From Macrotrachela quadricornifera (Eukaryota; Rotifera; Eurotatoria; Philodinida; Philodinidae): DNA of 64,000 nt. The position numbers were made by a program, and so were the translations under genes. Below the pieces are notes generated by a model, which was not told the DNA's origin, searched no databases, and was given only the letters and a program-made list of their open reading frames with translations. Positions 37,295-48,999 of the stretch are shown here, piece by piece. Location of the stretch: NCBI GenBank assembly GCA_022393335.1, contig JAJEKB010001024.1, forward strand, positions 62,001 through 126,000, read 5' to 3'. The first letter of the stretch is position 1, and each line of letters begins with the position of its first letter.

Positions 37295-39579
37295 TCATTG
37301 TAAACGACAAGGAATATTTGAGTGAAGATCATTTTCAAATTGATGAGCTATCAATTCGCTACGAATTGATAAAATACGATCAATAATAAGATCTAATTTT
37401 GATTCTAATTTTTCTATATCACATAATTCGATTTTTTTAACAGTTAAATCTAGAAAAGCAACTTATTTAGTTTGAGATTTTTTTGTCAACAAAAAAAAAC
37501 CAACGATTTACCTGACTTAGTTTTATGATTAGATAATTGAAGTACAAGTATATCAGGACTTGAAGTAGATTCATTATTGAGCATTTCAGATGAAAAATCT
37601 AGTACGACAATTAATTTTTCAATAGTTGCATGAATACGTTGGAGAGCTATTGATAATTCATCATTAGTTAATAAACGTTCATTTAAACACCTTTGTTCTT
37701 CTTCGTTAACAAGTAAACGTACTCGAAGGTCGGATAATTCTTGTCGAGTCTATTAAAGAAAAAAGAATTGAGAAACTAACAAAGTATTTCAATTGTAGCA
37801 GTACGTTAAATTACAAAAGTAATGAAAATTCTTATCACGCATTTGTTCACTCGATCGATGGTGTTTCTATCCGATTTGAATCATATGGAAAAATGCAAAA
37901 GTAGGTGATTCCACATGATTCAGACCGGGTGGTTACCGCCGATCAACTATCCAATATAATGTGTGCTATGTCGACAGTAAACTGCCGATCTATCATCGAT
38001 TTTTTAAATATTGCGGGTTGTATTAACATACAATATGAGAGACTACTTGAAAAGTGCCGGAAAGGATATTGTTCCCTCTTATTAGAAAACAGTTCAGATG
38101 AAATTGATAATAAAAAAAAAAAATTTTAATGATTCATATAAAAGTCAATTACTGAAATTGTCAGTTTAGTTATTCTAATATTCTCAAAAATAATAATATA
38201 TCTAGAGGTTCATATGATTAAATGGTTGCGCTTTTCATTATAATTTTCAATCACGTAATGCGTTGTATGAAAAAAAAAAAGGTATATCGAAAGTATAATT
38301 TATATTAGACCGACTTTTTTTACAGTTGCATTTTTTTACTTTTAAAGAAGTGAATATTTTTCCGCCACTAAATCATAATTGTACAAAAACGTTTTATATC
38401 GTTTTCGATTGGTTAAAATTTCATTCTTTTTTGAAAGTATAAAATGCAACTGGAAAAAAGCAGTCTTATGTAATTTGTAATGATCCAATTTAAAATATTT
38501 GAATATAATTTACTTGTCGTAAAAGATTTGTCATTTCTTTAATTGTTTGTTCTTTTTTTATAATATCATTTGATAATGATTGAACAGTTTGGATATTATT
38601 TTCATTAAGATATTGATTATGTTTACTATTTATTTTTTCTTTAGTTAATTGTTCATTTAATTGTTGAATTATATTATTTAATTCTTCAATTTTTTTTTCA
38701 TTCTCAATACGTTCATCAATTGTTAAACATTTTGTATTTAATATAGATTTATTTAATGATAATTCATGAGATTTAATTATTTGTTCTTGTTCATTAATAG
38801 TATTTTGATATGTAAGAAGTTTTTTTTTAAATTCAGTTTTTTCTTTTTGATATTGATTAAGTGTTTGATTTAATTCGTTTAATTGATCATTAAATATTTG
38901 ATTTGATTGTTGAAGTTTTTCATATTCAATTTGTGATGGTAAATGATTCATATAAGTTTTAATAAGATCATTTTCATTTTGTAATTGTTGAAGTTGTTGT
39001 CGAAGATTATTACGTTCAAATTCAATAGATGAACATTTTTTTTTCATATTATTAAACTATAGAAAAATTAATTTAAAAGAAAATTATTTTCTTTTTCTTT
39101 TTTTTTAATTTTTACTTCTTCAATTGTTCCATGCAGTTTTTCATCTGCTTGTTGTTGAAATTCATTTAATTGTTCACGTAATTGTTCTAATTCATACTCA
39201 CGCTTTCTTAAATAAGATATAAAACTGAGTGTTTTTTTTTTTTTGTTAAACAAAAATAATCTTACTGAAGAAGTTTTTCAAGTGCAATTGTATCTTCTTT
39301 GGAATTTTTCTCAATAGAATACTATAAAAAAAAAAACGTTTTTCTTTTTTTTAGTTATAAATATTTAAATAAATAATTATACTTGTTCATTTAATGAAGG
39401 TGTTTCATCATACGAAAAATATCCATTAGAATTTTGTTGTTGTTCAAGAATACTTATATGTGTTTGAAGTCTTAAAGATCAAAAAGAAAAATTCTATATT
39501 AATATTTTGATTTTCTTTTTTTATTAATTTACCGATGAATAATAGTATCTTTATCATCATAAGAAGGATATAAATTCAT
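37295..39579 (-). CDS. Coiled-coil protein, function unknown
   Basis: Seven exons, 39533-39579, 39383-39470, 39266-39321, 39116-39206, 38514-39056, 37512-37749, 37295-37449, give 405 aa. Almost the whole protein is heptad-rich Leu/Glu/Gln/Lys coiled coil (for example LEQLREQLNEFQQQADEKL and ERNNLRQQLQQLQNEN); the last ~75 residues (SPDILVLQLSNHK, IEKLESKLDLIIDRILSIR) are less repetitive and may be a distinct tail. It could be a centrosomal, Golgi or ciliary tether, but coiled coils defeat family assignment by eye and I do not name one. It sits tightly between PPP1R8 (113 bp upstream) and TBCK (117 bp downstream) on one strand. The ATG abuts a TTTTGTTTTCAG acceptor. Intron 37750-38513 carries an inverted-repeat insertion. 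Confidence 0.75.
37855..38125. other. Unassigned GC-richer insert in the same intron
   Basis: Within the 764-bp intron this part has a different composition (gaccgggtggttaccgccga near 37923) and a 74-codon open frame on the plus strand that is antisense to the gene. It may be an older insertion. No family recognised. Confidence 0.3.
38308..38478. repeat. MITE-like inverted-repeat insertion in the coiled-coil gene's intron
   Basis: Arms of about 38 bp (about 38309-38348 and 38437-38476) are inverted copies, sharing AGAC-GCTTTTTT, CAGTTGCATTTT and TACTTT. About 90 bp of spacer lies between. The arm sequence is related to repeats near 49.3, 49.8, 59.15 and 59.4 kb. Best read as a small non-autonomous element. 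Confidence 0.6.
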
Positions 39580-39600
39580 CTGAAAACAAAATTTAAGCTC
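39580..39600 (-). promoter_or_regulatory. Probable trans-splice acceptor of the coiled-coil gene
   Basis: Minus-strand TTTTGTTTTCAG ends exactly at the base before the ATG at 39579; PPP1R8 stops 113 bp upstream, leaving no room for a separate normal promoter. Confidence 0.6.
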
Positions 39601-39692
39601 AGATTATAACAATAGAGTTAGATAATGTATAGAACAAAACACATCCACTGTACAAAAAAAAAAGAAAAAAAACAAAATATATATATATTAAT

Positions 39693-42008
39693 TTATTTAA
39701 CAAGCAACATTGAACCAGATGGTCGTTTTCCAGGCCAAGCTTCTTTAGCATATTTCTTTTTCTTCGGTTCTATACTTTCATTATTAGCTTCATTTATTGA
39801 TGTTTGTAAAGAATTTGCTGTTATTTTTGGAAGAATTGTTAATGTTGGTTCATTTACATCATAATCACGTAGATCAGGTGCTAAATTAGGCATTGAAATT
39901 CCTAGAAGAATAATTAATAGATTTAAAAAAAGAAAATTTATAAAATTCTACCAAGTTTTGCAGCAACACTGAAATGTTGAGCTTGTAATGAATTTGATGA
40001 TTCAATTGATGTACCATCATGAATTGGATGATTTGCATCATAAAGTTGTGAATAATGAAATGCTTGTGCATGTTTTTGAGCGGTATCAATACCAAGATGA
40101 CTAATACCTGGATGATCAAGTTTTCGTTTCTAATTAATAGAAAAAATAAATAAATTATAACATATATATGCTAAATTATTCATTAGTAATGTAATCAAAA
40201 AAAGAATAACAATCTTTTGGGGTATGTAGTTTAGTTTAAAAGTATTGAGAATTAATGAAATATTTTTCAAAACTCAATGATACATTTATTTAGTCAAAGT
40301 TCATCATTACTATTTTAAGGATATTTTAACAATTCATTCTTATATCTAGTTATACTATCGTAACAAAATTGAATTATTGTTCAATTTTGTCGTTCATTAT
40401 AAATTCACTTGTGTTGCTCTTATTATTTATAGGACATGTCTTATATAAACTTAAGATACAATAAAGGAAATGTTATGTAAAAAAAGTAAATTACATATAT
40501 AATTAATAAATAATGTTCGTATATAACGAATAATTAACAATTGTAAAGAGCCACTATAAAATTTGTAGTGTTATGAAGTTTTCTATTCATTAATAGAAAA
40601 CTAGAAGAAAGATAACTATTAATTAATCGAACTGTTGATTTTACTTTTATGTAGTTAGAATTATGAAAGATGATTCATATCAGTCTAACCGTTTCTAACG
40701 GTTACGACTCTTTACTCATGTGCGCAGAAGAAAAACAAGTATACATGAAGCTGAGAGTGAAAGAGAAATGAAACGTAATGGGAAAGAAAGATTACAGAAA
40801 ATTAATCGTAAAAAGGATGTAAAAATGCTCAATAGAATAATATAATGATTTGAGAAAAGATGAGGAAATCTTTTAGATAATTAACTTTGGCTATTTTATT
40901 TATATAATTAATCTAAACTAACCTTTGGTACAACAACTGTTGTTTGAACAAGATTTCGAAATCGACCAACATTTGGATCAATATCCTCTAAAAATATTCA
41001 AAAATTAATAAATATATTTCTCATTTATTCATAAAAAAAAATAACATTTACCTGGATTAATTACATCATCTTCTTCATTAAATGTAACATTTCTTCGTTT
41101 TCTTTTAACAGTTGGTATATTAGGTAAATCAGTTATTTGTACAATTTGTGCAATACGTCGATTATGTGCTGTATTAAATTCTGTTAAATTCTACAAAAAA
41201 CAAATATTTTTTCTTTTTCAAGAAAAAAACAACAAAAAAAATTTTATTTTACTTCAAGTTCTACTTCAGATTCTGGCATTGAAAATGAATTATTTGCATC
41301 TTTATTTTCATCATTATGTTCACCATTGTAATCATTATTTGAATTAATTGTATTTGCATTATTACCAAATATATGATGAAGTTTATTTCCATGTACTTGT
41401 GGACGTTCACGTATAATATAAATTCGACTTGATTCACCAAAATGTATTTCACTATCAATATGTACTTGTTGTGGTTTATGATTTTCAAGTCGAATATGAC
41501 CTATAAATGTCCCATGTGCTAAAATAAATAATTAAAAATTAGGAATAAATTATTATATATTATACTTGAACCAAGATCAATTAAAAATGGTCGATTTAAA
41601 TCTTTATGCCAAAGAAGTGCTGCATGTACACGTGAACATGATGCATGATCAACTAATAATTAAATAAAAAAGTAAAAGATACAAATATTAAATGATTTAG
41701 AAAGAAAAATTTTTTTACTTGTAAAATCACATAATTCTTTATTTCGTCCAAAAAAATAGCATTTTTTTTCATCAATCATTAATTTCTATATTATAATAAG
41801 ATAAAAGTAGAAAAAAAAAAGTTTAAATTAACCTGTATCAATTTGCCTTCTTTGACGACATCTAAATGTAGACCAGCAATTGGTTTTCCAGCCCTAAAAA
41901 AAAAATAAAATAAATATATTTTTAATTATAAAATAAACAGAATAAAATTCGAATTTTTCTTTCAGACCATTTTGGAATTTCAAATGTGTTTTTAGCTTGA
42001 CTAGCCAT
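39693..42008 (-). CDS. PPP1R8: Nuclear inhibitor of protein phosphatase 1 (NIPP1)
   Basis: Nine exons, 41968-42008, 41833-41893, 41719-41785, 41566-41652, 41253-41518, 41052-41190, 40923-40987, 39952-40129, 39693-39901, give 370 aa (human 351). The FHA domain (about 25-115) has GRNKELCDFT, SCSRVHAALL and THGTFIGHIRLE, the phosphothreonine pocket used to bind CDC5L, SF3B1 and MELK. The PP1 docking site is RNVTF at 207-211, fitting R-x-V-x-F after a Lys/Arg-rich nuclear signal; human has RVTF. DPNVGRFRNLVQ and the C-terminal KKKKYAKEAWPGK are conserved. It targets and restrains PP1 in nuclear speckles. First gene of the compact minus-strand series and divergent from the RING gene (193 bp). The first intron uses an odd GTCTGA donor; intron 40130-40922 is 793 bp. 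Confidence 0.96.
40130..40922 (-). other. Long NIPP1 intron
   Basis: 793 bp; contains a near-perfect 24-bp palindrome at about 40578-40602 (TTTTCTATTCATTAATAGAAAA) and a patch of CG-containing sequence near 40690-40730. No coding content. Confidence 0.45.
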
Positions 42009-42201
42009 TGTTACTTCTCTTCTTATTTAACAATCAAATGCAATACTGAGAGAGATAAATAAATAAACACTGGAAATTTATTAACTTAGTTTTTAACCAA
42101 TAAAAATCATTGATGAATCATCAATATGTCAGATAATAATTCTATAGTATAATACAACGAAACATTAAAAAAAAGACTAATAATTATTTATTTTTATAAA
42201 T
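42009..42201. promoter_or_regulatory. Divergent promoter region NIPP1 / RING gene
   Basis: Only 193 bp separate two outward ATGs, so both promoters must overlap here. AT-rich with no recognised factor site. Confidence 0.5.
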
Positions 42202-43843
42202 ATGACGAACGTTTATACAATTGAAAATCTTGAAAATCTTTTACAATGTCCAATTTGTCTTGATCGATTTCGAACACCAAAAGTACTTTCATGTCAACAT
42301 ACATTTTGTTTAATATGTTTACAAGGTAAAATTATTATTATTATATATTTTAATTTTCAAAATTTTATTCAATTTTTATTTATTAGGAGCATATAATACT
42401 CAACATCGAACATTAACATGGTTTAATAAAACAAAAATATCTTTTATTTTGAAAAAAATTATTTTTATTTTCCTTTTTATTTAGTCCAACATGTCGAAAA
42501 GTAATGAATTTATCACAAGGACCAAATGAATTACCAAATAATCTTTTATTAATCAATTTAATGGATGTTCAACCTTTAAAAGCAAAATGTCCTTGTTGTA
42601 ATAAAATAGAAACATTAACTATATGTCAACATTGTAATTGTACAAAATGTACTAATTGTAATGAAAAACATATTAATGATATAAGACAATCGACAAAAAC
42701 AATCCTTGATGAATTACAAAACACAGATAAAAATGATTTAAAAGGTTTGCTTCTTATAAAATAAATTACTTGTTTTTTTTAAATATTCAATACAATTTTT
42801 TTATTTTAGTATCAATTCATAATGCTTTTAAAAATATAAGAAGTGAAATATGTAATCAATTTCAAAGTATTCGACAACAACATGATTCACTTCTATTAAC
42901 TAAACAAATGGATATAATAAAACAACTTGATTTTCATGAACAAAATTTATTAACGTAAGATACTGTTTAATTCATTGTATATAGTTTCTATTATAATTAA
43001 ATTCAATCATTAAATAAGCTAACTTGTATAGATTCATTATATTCCAAGATTAATATTTATATTTATGTTGTCTTTTTTGTTTTTTAGAAATGTGGAGAAT
43101 GATCTTCAACCTCTTGAACAATCTAAACTTGAATTAACTGGAAAAACTTATCATCTCGAAAGGTTTTTATTATACATTTAATTTTTCAATAATTTTCTTT
43201 TAATCAAAAAAAAAACAACTAATAAATAAATCAAATTTTTAGTAAAAATGAACCTGAATTAATTAATTTATATACAAAAGCATCTGATATTCAATCACAT
43301 TTATCTGATAAACTTGCTGAACATCATAAATATATAAATGTAGAAAAAAAAAAATTTAATTAATTTCTAAAAAAATAATTTTTTTTTTCTTCATTTAGTC
43401 AATCGAAATATCTTTACAATATGATCAAAATCGAATTGATCAAATTAATGAAATGTGTAATAACATTCAATTAAATATTATCAATACAAATGAAGATAAA
43501 TCTAATCAACAAACAACATTGTCTAATCCATCTGAGTATATTATTTTCTTCTTATTTAATTTAATTTTCTTATTTTTTGTTTTTTTACTTCTTTAAAAAA
43601 AAAAACAGAATAGTCTATATAACTTTACGAACATTTCTTAATCAAGAATATAAATGTCGTATATCATTAGATAAAACAATATATGAATTAAAAGAAATTG
43701 TTGGTAAACAAGAAAATCTCGATCCAAATCGTATAACATTAACAAAAACAGGCAATTATTTTGATCAACTTGATGATAATCGTACATTAAAATCTTATGA
43801 TTGTGATGCAACAACTGTTCTTATGATTTGTATTCGAAAATGA
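42202..43843 (+). CDS. RING finger - coiled coil - ubiquitin-like domain protein
   Basis: Eight exons, 42202-42325, 42387-42420, 42485-42744, 42810-42954, 43088-43162, 43243-43339, 43399-43535, 43609-43843, give 368 aa. A C3HC4 RING at 16-56 (C16, C19, C31, H33, C36, C39, C53, C56; the last pair completed across an intron) implies E3 ubiquitin ligase activity. A Cys/His cluster at 88-117 (CPCC, CQHCNC, CTNCNEKH) resembles a B-box. A coiled coil covers about 140-285. The last ~78 residues look like a ubiquitin fold: VYITLRTFLNQEYKCRISL, TIYELKEIV, then DQLDDNRTLKSYDC and a hydrophobic end. A TRIM-like front with a ubiquitin-like tail is unusual. No orthologue recognised. Confidence 0.8.
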
Positions 43844-44026
43844 TTGTTTTAAATAAATAAATAAATATTTATATATATATATATATACATATACATAGAT
43901 GATTTTAAAGATTAAAAAAAACATAAAATTTTGTAAAACATATTTTTTTTTGTATTTTTTTTCTTTCCTGAGTATAAAGAAAAGAAATAAACATTTACAA
44001 AAGAAAAAAAAAAAAGAAAAGAAATA

Positions 44027-44767
44027 TTAAAGAGCTTCTTCTTGTTCTTCAGTATCATTTGAATGTATTCCACTTGTTTTGGATAAACGTATAACTTCAA
44101 GTACTGGTGAATCATAATTTGTTACACGTAATAAACTATTTTCATTATTTGAATTTATTAATGTTGTTGTACGTTTTTGATATTTTTCTCTATAAGGTAT
44201 TAAATGATAATAAAATTTTTTATTATTTTTATTATTATTTAATTCTAAATTATTATTATTATTATTATTATTCAGATTATTATTTATTTCTGTATGATGA
44301 CTATTTAATGTTAATTGTCTTTGTCGTAAACGTTGAACAAAAACAAATAATAATAATAATAATATAACAAAAATAAATATACTTAAGAAAATAATTAATA
44401 AAAGTATTAATGTTAATTGATTTTGAAGAAAATTTAATATAGATGAAGATTTTAAATTTTGTTGTAAAATTTTTGTACTATGTGATGTATTTGTTAATAA
44501 TAATGATTGATTATTAATATTAATTAATGGAATATATGTACGTAAACTTGGAGGATTAAGATCATCAGATACTAAACATGATGATGATGATAAAGAACGA
44601 ATTGAACATGTCCAAGAACGTTGAGGTGGTGGTCCTGGTATAACAGGTGGTGGTGGTGGAAAATAACTAAGATAAGCAAATATTGATGACATATTAGAAT
44701 TGAAATTAATACCATGTAAAATATCATAAGGTATTGATGAACGTAATCGATGCATATTATTTATCAT
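44027..44767 (-). CDS. Hypothetical single-pass membrane protein
   Basis: One uninterrupted frame of 246 aa. A polyproline segment (about 37-48), several N-x-S/T sites (for example around 93) and a pair of Cys precede a strong membrane helix at about 118-144; it is followed by QRLRQRQ, so positive residues predict the C-terminal half in the cytosol. The cytosolic part has a long Asn run (about 162-173) and an acidic end. No signal peptide is obvious, so type III-like or spliced from an upstream exon. Convergent with the RING gene (183 bp). Not recognised; the membrane helix, length and codon use support a real gene. Confidence 0.6.
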   Translation of the reverse strand: MINNMHRLRSSIPYDILHGINFNSNMSSIFAYLSYFPPPPPVIPGPPPQRSWTCSIRSLSSSSCLVSDDLNPPSLRTYIPLININNQSLLLTNTSHSTKILQQNLKSSSILNFLQNQLTLILLLIIFLSIFIFVILLLLLFVFVQRLRQRQLTLNSHHTEINNNLNNNNNNNNLELNNNKNNKKFYYHLIPYREKYQKRTTTLINSNNENSLLRVTNYDSPVLEVIRLSKTSGIHSNDTEEQEEAL

Positions 44768-45978
44768 TTATTGATAATTGTATCGTTTTTCTTTTATAGT
44801 TTATATTTTTTATTTTTGAATAGTTTGATAATATAATGTATCTATTGTAAAAACAATCATTCATCAAATAAGAACAATAACATTATTATGATGATAGTGA
44901 TTATCATCATCAGCATATATTGCCATTGGAAATGAATGAAGAAACAAATATAAGTTAGAATGTGCATTTGCCGACGGTCTTCTCACTAACATTGTTGAGT
45001 CGTTTGTGTGTCTCAATGTGTGTTTATGTGTGTGTGTGCAAGAGAAGAACACATATACGATCCGTGGTCCCAGCGGGATAGCAACGGCAAAGGAGAGAAT
45101 CCGGAGTTTCTTCTTCTTCTTCTTCTTTTACTTCTCGTTTCTCTCTCTCTTCTTTTTCTCACTCGTCATTATGATCGCATCTATCAGCGTCGTCGTCTCT
45201 AGAATACAGCCAGATGGTAGTCGCATCGTGTGCGTTCGCGCGACATTTTCCGTCGCAATGAATTCGACTCTTTTTCTTTTTTCTTTTTCTTATTTTTTGA
45301 CGAGCTAGATCATTTTCCTATATATATTCATAGATATATATGTGTCTCTGCTACTACCACATCTTTACATACATATAAGTAGAGAACAACTTGCAAGCGA
45401 AATAATAATTTTTTCTTTTTTTTTTTTTTTATAAAATATGAATAGGTCAGTTGATAAGAAATAAAAAGCAACTCGATTTTATTTAAAATTTGCTCGTTAA
45501 TAGTAATAAATCTGTACTTTATATTTCAATAATATCGCTTAAATCTATTAATGAACTTGAATAATAAACAATCCTGATTTCATATAATATTCATCTATTT
45601 TTTTATTAATAAAGTTTAACATTTAGTATCATCAACATTTAAATGTCTTAATGTAGTTTTATCATTAATTTTTGCACACTATTGAATACAAACAATTCAA
45701 TCGAGATAAGCAATATTGATTTTTAATTCTATCAAATAAATATCACAATTATATAAATAAAATATATTTGTGTTTGACCTATACATTGAATAAAATAAAA
45801 ATAACCATTGTTAATAATATGTATATAAATTAAATCATACAAAAATAATCAATACTATTTTAAATAAATAAAGTTTCACAAGCAAGATAGTTATAAAATT
45901 ATTAATCTTTTACTATCAGTTTTTATTTATGATAGAATAAAATAAAACAAAAATCTTAGATAAATGAAAAAAATATTT
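44768..45978. promoter_or_regulatory. Intergenic with GC-richer promoter-like block
   Basis: At about 44960-45290 composition resembles the RhoGAP leader: CG-bearing words (gcatcgtgtgcgttcgcgcgac), TG repeats and CTT runs. It is probably promoter/5' leader for the membrane-protein gene, which reads away from it. The open frames of 64-100 codons there are of low complexity and not supported. 45300-45978 is plain AT-rich DNA with the UMPS 3' end. Confidence 0.45.
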
Positions 45979-47884
45979 TTAAATATTTCGTAATTCTTCA
46001 TATGCTTGATAACCTTCTTTTTGATATTCTTCAGCAGTTTTTACTCGATTAATTGAATCAAGTATTCCACGACCAATAATAAGAATATCAGCACCACGTC
46101 CATCAATTGCTTGTCGTGGTGTTATATATTGTTGACCAAGTTGATCACCCGTATTTTGCAAATGAACACCTAATATTAATAGAAAAATTTCAATATATAA
46201 AAATAATTAATTAATTTACCTGGAGTACAATGAAAATATTTTTTATCTGATATAAGACGTGATTGTGAAATAAAACCAATAACAAAATCTGAATATTTTT
46301 CCGCATATTTTACTGCATCTACATTTTTAAAAAAAAAAGGCAGAAATAGAAACTATTTTTTCTTTTTAATTCAAACTTTTAATATAATTTTCATTATCTG
46401 TAAGAGCTCCTTTTGATGACATTTGTGCTAATAATAAACATCCACGTGGTTCATCAAATGTTTTTGCTGCCTAAAAATTTCATAAAATAAAATAATATTT
46501 TTATTCAAATTCTTTTCTTCAAATCTTTCTACTTGTTCTAATGCTTGTACAATACTTTCACCAGGTAAAATATGAACAGTAACAAGATCTGCCCATTCAA
46601 TAATTTTATAAAGACCTTTTGTATATTGTAACATAACTGTATTACCAATATCAGCAAATTTTCTATATAAAATTAAATAAATAAATAAATTATAAATTAC
46701 TTTTATTTAAATATACCGATCTTCTAGTAAAAGAAAATTAAAAGTTTTTGAAATATTTTTTAATTGTTGAACTTTTTCCATAGAAAAATCTGTTAAAATA
46801 TCTGAATGTATTTTTAACATACAAATATTTGATCCAATTTGTTTTGACAACTAAAAATATATTGAATATTCCTTTTTTGTTTGTTTTTTTGAAAATAATA
46901 ATTACTTCAATAATTTCATCAAGACTTGTTAAATCAGCTGATAAACAAAGATTACTTTTTTTTTCTTTGATAATATTATATAAACGTTGACGAATAGGAA
47001 TTGAACTAACTTTATTCACTTTATTTTCAATATTTAATATAGGTAAATAAGTTTGATTTTCTTGAAGAAATTTTTTAACATCATTTGAAATTTCTTTCGT
47101 AATTTTATTATATTCAACAAGATATTTTAATACTTGTGAAATTGTTAAAACTCTAAAATAAAAGAAATTTTTTTTTTGTTTAAAAACTAAAAAACAACAA
47201 AATTTTACTTATGAAGATGAATATTTTTTTCTTTTAAATTATTTTCACCATTTTGTTCTCGATCAATTAAAACAATTGCATCAGTTACTTGTAATCCTTC
47301 ATTACGAAGATTCTTTTAAATAACAAAAAAAAATTGAATATAATGTTTTCTTTTTATTTCATTTTTTTACTTACTTCGGTAGTTTCAATAATACTTGATC
47401 CACTTGTAACAATATCTTCAATAATTAAACATCGATCATTTAAATTAAATTTTCCTTCAATTAATTTTTTTGTTCCATAATTTTTTGCTTCTTTTCTTCG
47501 AATTAACATTGGTTTTTTATAATCAACACAAATAATCTTTTATACATATATATATTATTCATTCGTTTTTTCTTTTTCCATTATTTTAACTTACTGATGC
47601 AATAGGTAAAGCTGTATATGGTACACCACATATGGAATCACATGGAACATTTGAACGTTGAAGTATTTCATTCATACATTTAGCTACGGATCTCTATAAA
47701 GAAAAAAAAGAATAATTTTAAAAATAAATTATTCATGATTATTTACAAGAATATCTGGATAACTTATGATAACACGTAAATCAATATAAATGGGTGATTG
47801 AATACCACTTTTAAGTTTAAATGAACCAAATTTAAATGCTTCAATATCAAAAAGTTGTAGAACAAGATTACCGAGTTCATCCAT
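45979..47884 (-). CDS. UMPS: Uridine 5'-monophosphate synthase (OPRTase-OMP decarboxylase)
   Basis: Ten exons, 47747-47884, 47595-47693, 47375-47536, 47209-47312, 46906-47152, 46717-46850, 46533-46662, 46377-46470, 46220-46318, 45979-46169, give 465 aa (human 480). It performs the last two steps of de novo pyrimidine synthesis, orotate to OMP to UMP, in the cytosol. The N-terminal orotate phosphoribosyltransferase has the PRPP loop [11 protein letters not shown] at 116-126; the C-terminal decarboxylase has the catalytic D294-x-K296-x2-D299 in [14 protein letters not shown], plus GFISQSR and the phosphate-binding IIGRGI. Order OPRT then OMPDC is the animal/plant fusion. The start has no acceptor-like tract in front, so it appears to have its own promoter. 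Confidence 0.97.
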
Positions 47885-48990
47885 TTGATAGTATTTAAAT
47901 TAATAATTACTTTAATAGATAATATTAGAAAATTTTGTTATAAAGGAGGTTAAAATACACTACACTACATTTTACTATATCAGTATTAACCATGATATGA
48001 TTCGTTCGTTATTCATAGACAAATTTTCTCGTGAGATGACGCAAGATAAAGGTTTGAAATATAAACTTTCAAATAATTTCTTTTCGTACATGCTTGATGG
48101 TACTACGATCAAATAAAATTCCTTTTTAGTATTTAAATCTAATCGAAGTTATCGGTTTGGTAAAACTTCAGCGAAACAAGATCGAAGTCGAGATTACACT
48201 AGATTTGTCGGAACCATTGAAAACATAGTCATCATGATCAAAACTAAAATATAAGCTTGATTCTACACATCGCTTTAGCTTTCGGAATAAGTCGTTTTTA
48301 GAATGTGATTATTCTCTCTGCTGAACTTTCCGATTCTAGAATTTCCATTATCTCATTTAGAAAATTGAAGATACAGTGCTCGCAAAAAGATATTCGTATA
48401 ATTTCGATAATGATGGCATCTTTTCTCTCATATGGGATGAAAAAGTGTCATTATAAAGTCATTAGTTATAGGAATGAACAAATGACACATTTGTACTATT
48501 TACTTTCATAGAACTCTAGATGTTGTATTATCCTTCCTAATGGTAAAATATTCTTCGGATTAGAATCCGATACTGCATTGGGCCTAAATTGATCGAAAAC
48601 TTCGCACAAATCAATAAAACATTTGAAGAAGTTGATGCAGAAGATTCAGTTGATTTGAGGTTTTATTGGACCTGAGATTATGAAGAAGACGATTGTAAAT
48701 ATGCATCAATAAAAATATTTAAATGATATTTTCACTTTTAAGATTTATTTATAAAGATATCTCAAATTAAAAAACCTGTTCTTTTTAAATAATTAAAGTT
48801 ATCTATTCAAAGTAAATAGTACAAACATGTCGTTTATTCCTTCCTATATCTAATGACTATATAATGAAACTTCCATGTCATGCAAGACAGAAAGTGTCAT
48901 CACTATCAAAATCGTATATCAAATTGAATATAAAAATACATACAAATTAATTCAATCTGTCAATAGGTTATTAATTAAATAAAAATTACT
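47885..48990. other. Intergenic, no gene recognised
   Basis: 1.1 kb. 47940-48700 is slightly less AT-biased and may hold old element debris (a 68-codon frame at 48305-48511), but nothing was identifiable. Confidence 0.4.
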
Positions 48991-48999
48991 TACATACAA

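Noticed and set aside
37905..38129. 74-codon plus-strand frame with Cys residues
   Set aside because: Antisense inside an intron of the coiled-coil gene; no family; treated as an unassigned insert.
44107..44367. 86-codon plus-strand frame
   Set aside because: Antisense shadow of the single-exon membrane-protein gene, dominated by Tyr/Ile from poly-Asn codons on the other strand.
45006..45308. Open frame of 100 codons with Phe/Leu runs
   Set aside because: Derived from CTT repeats and T runs; two frames open at once; no continuation by splicing.
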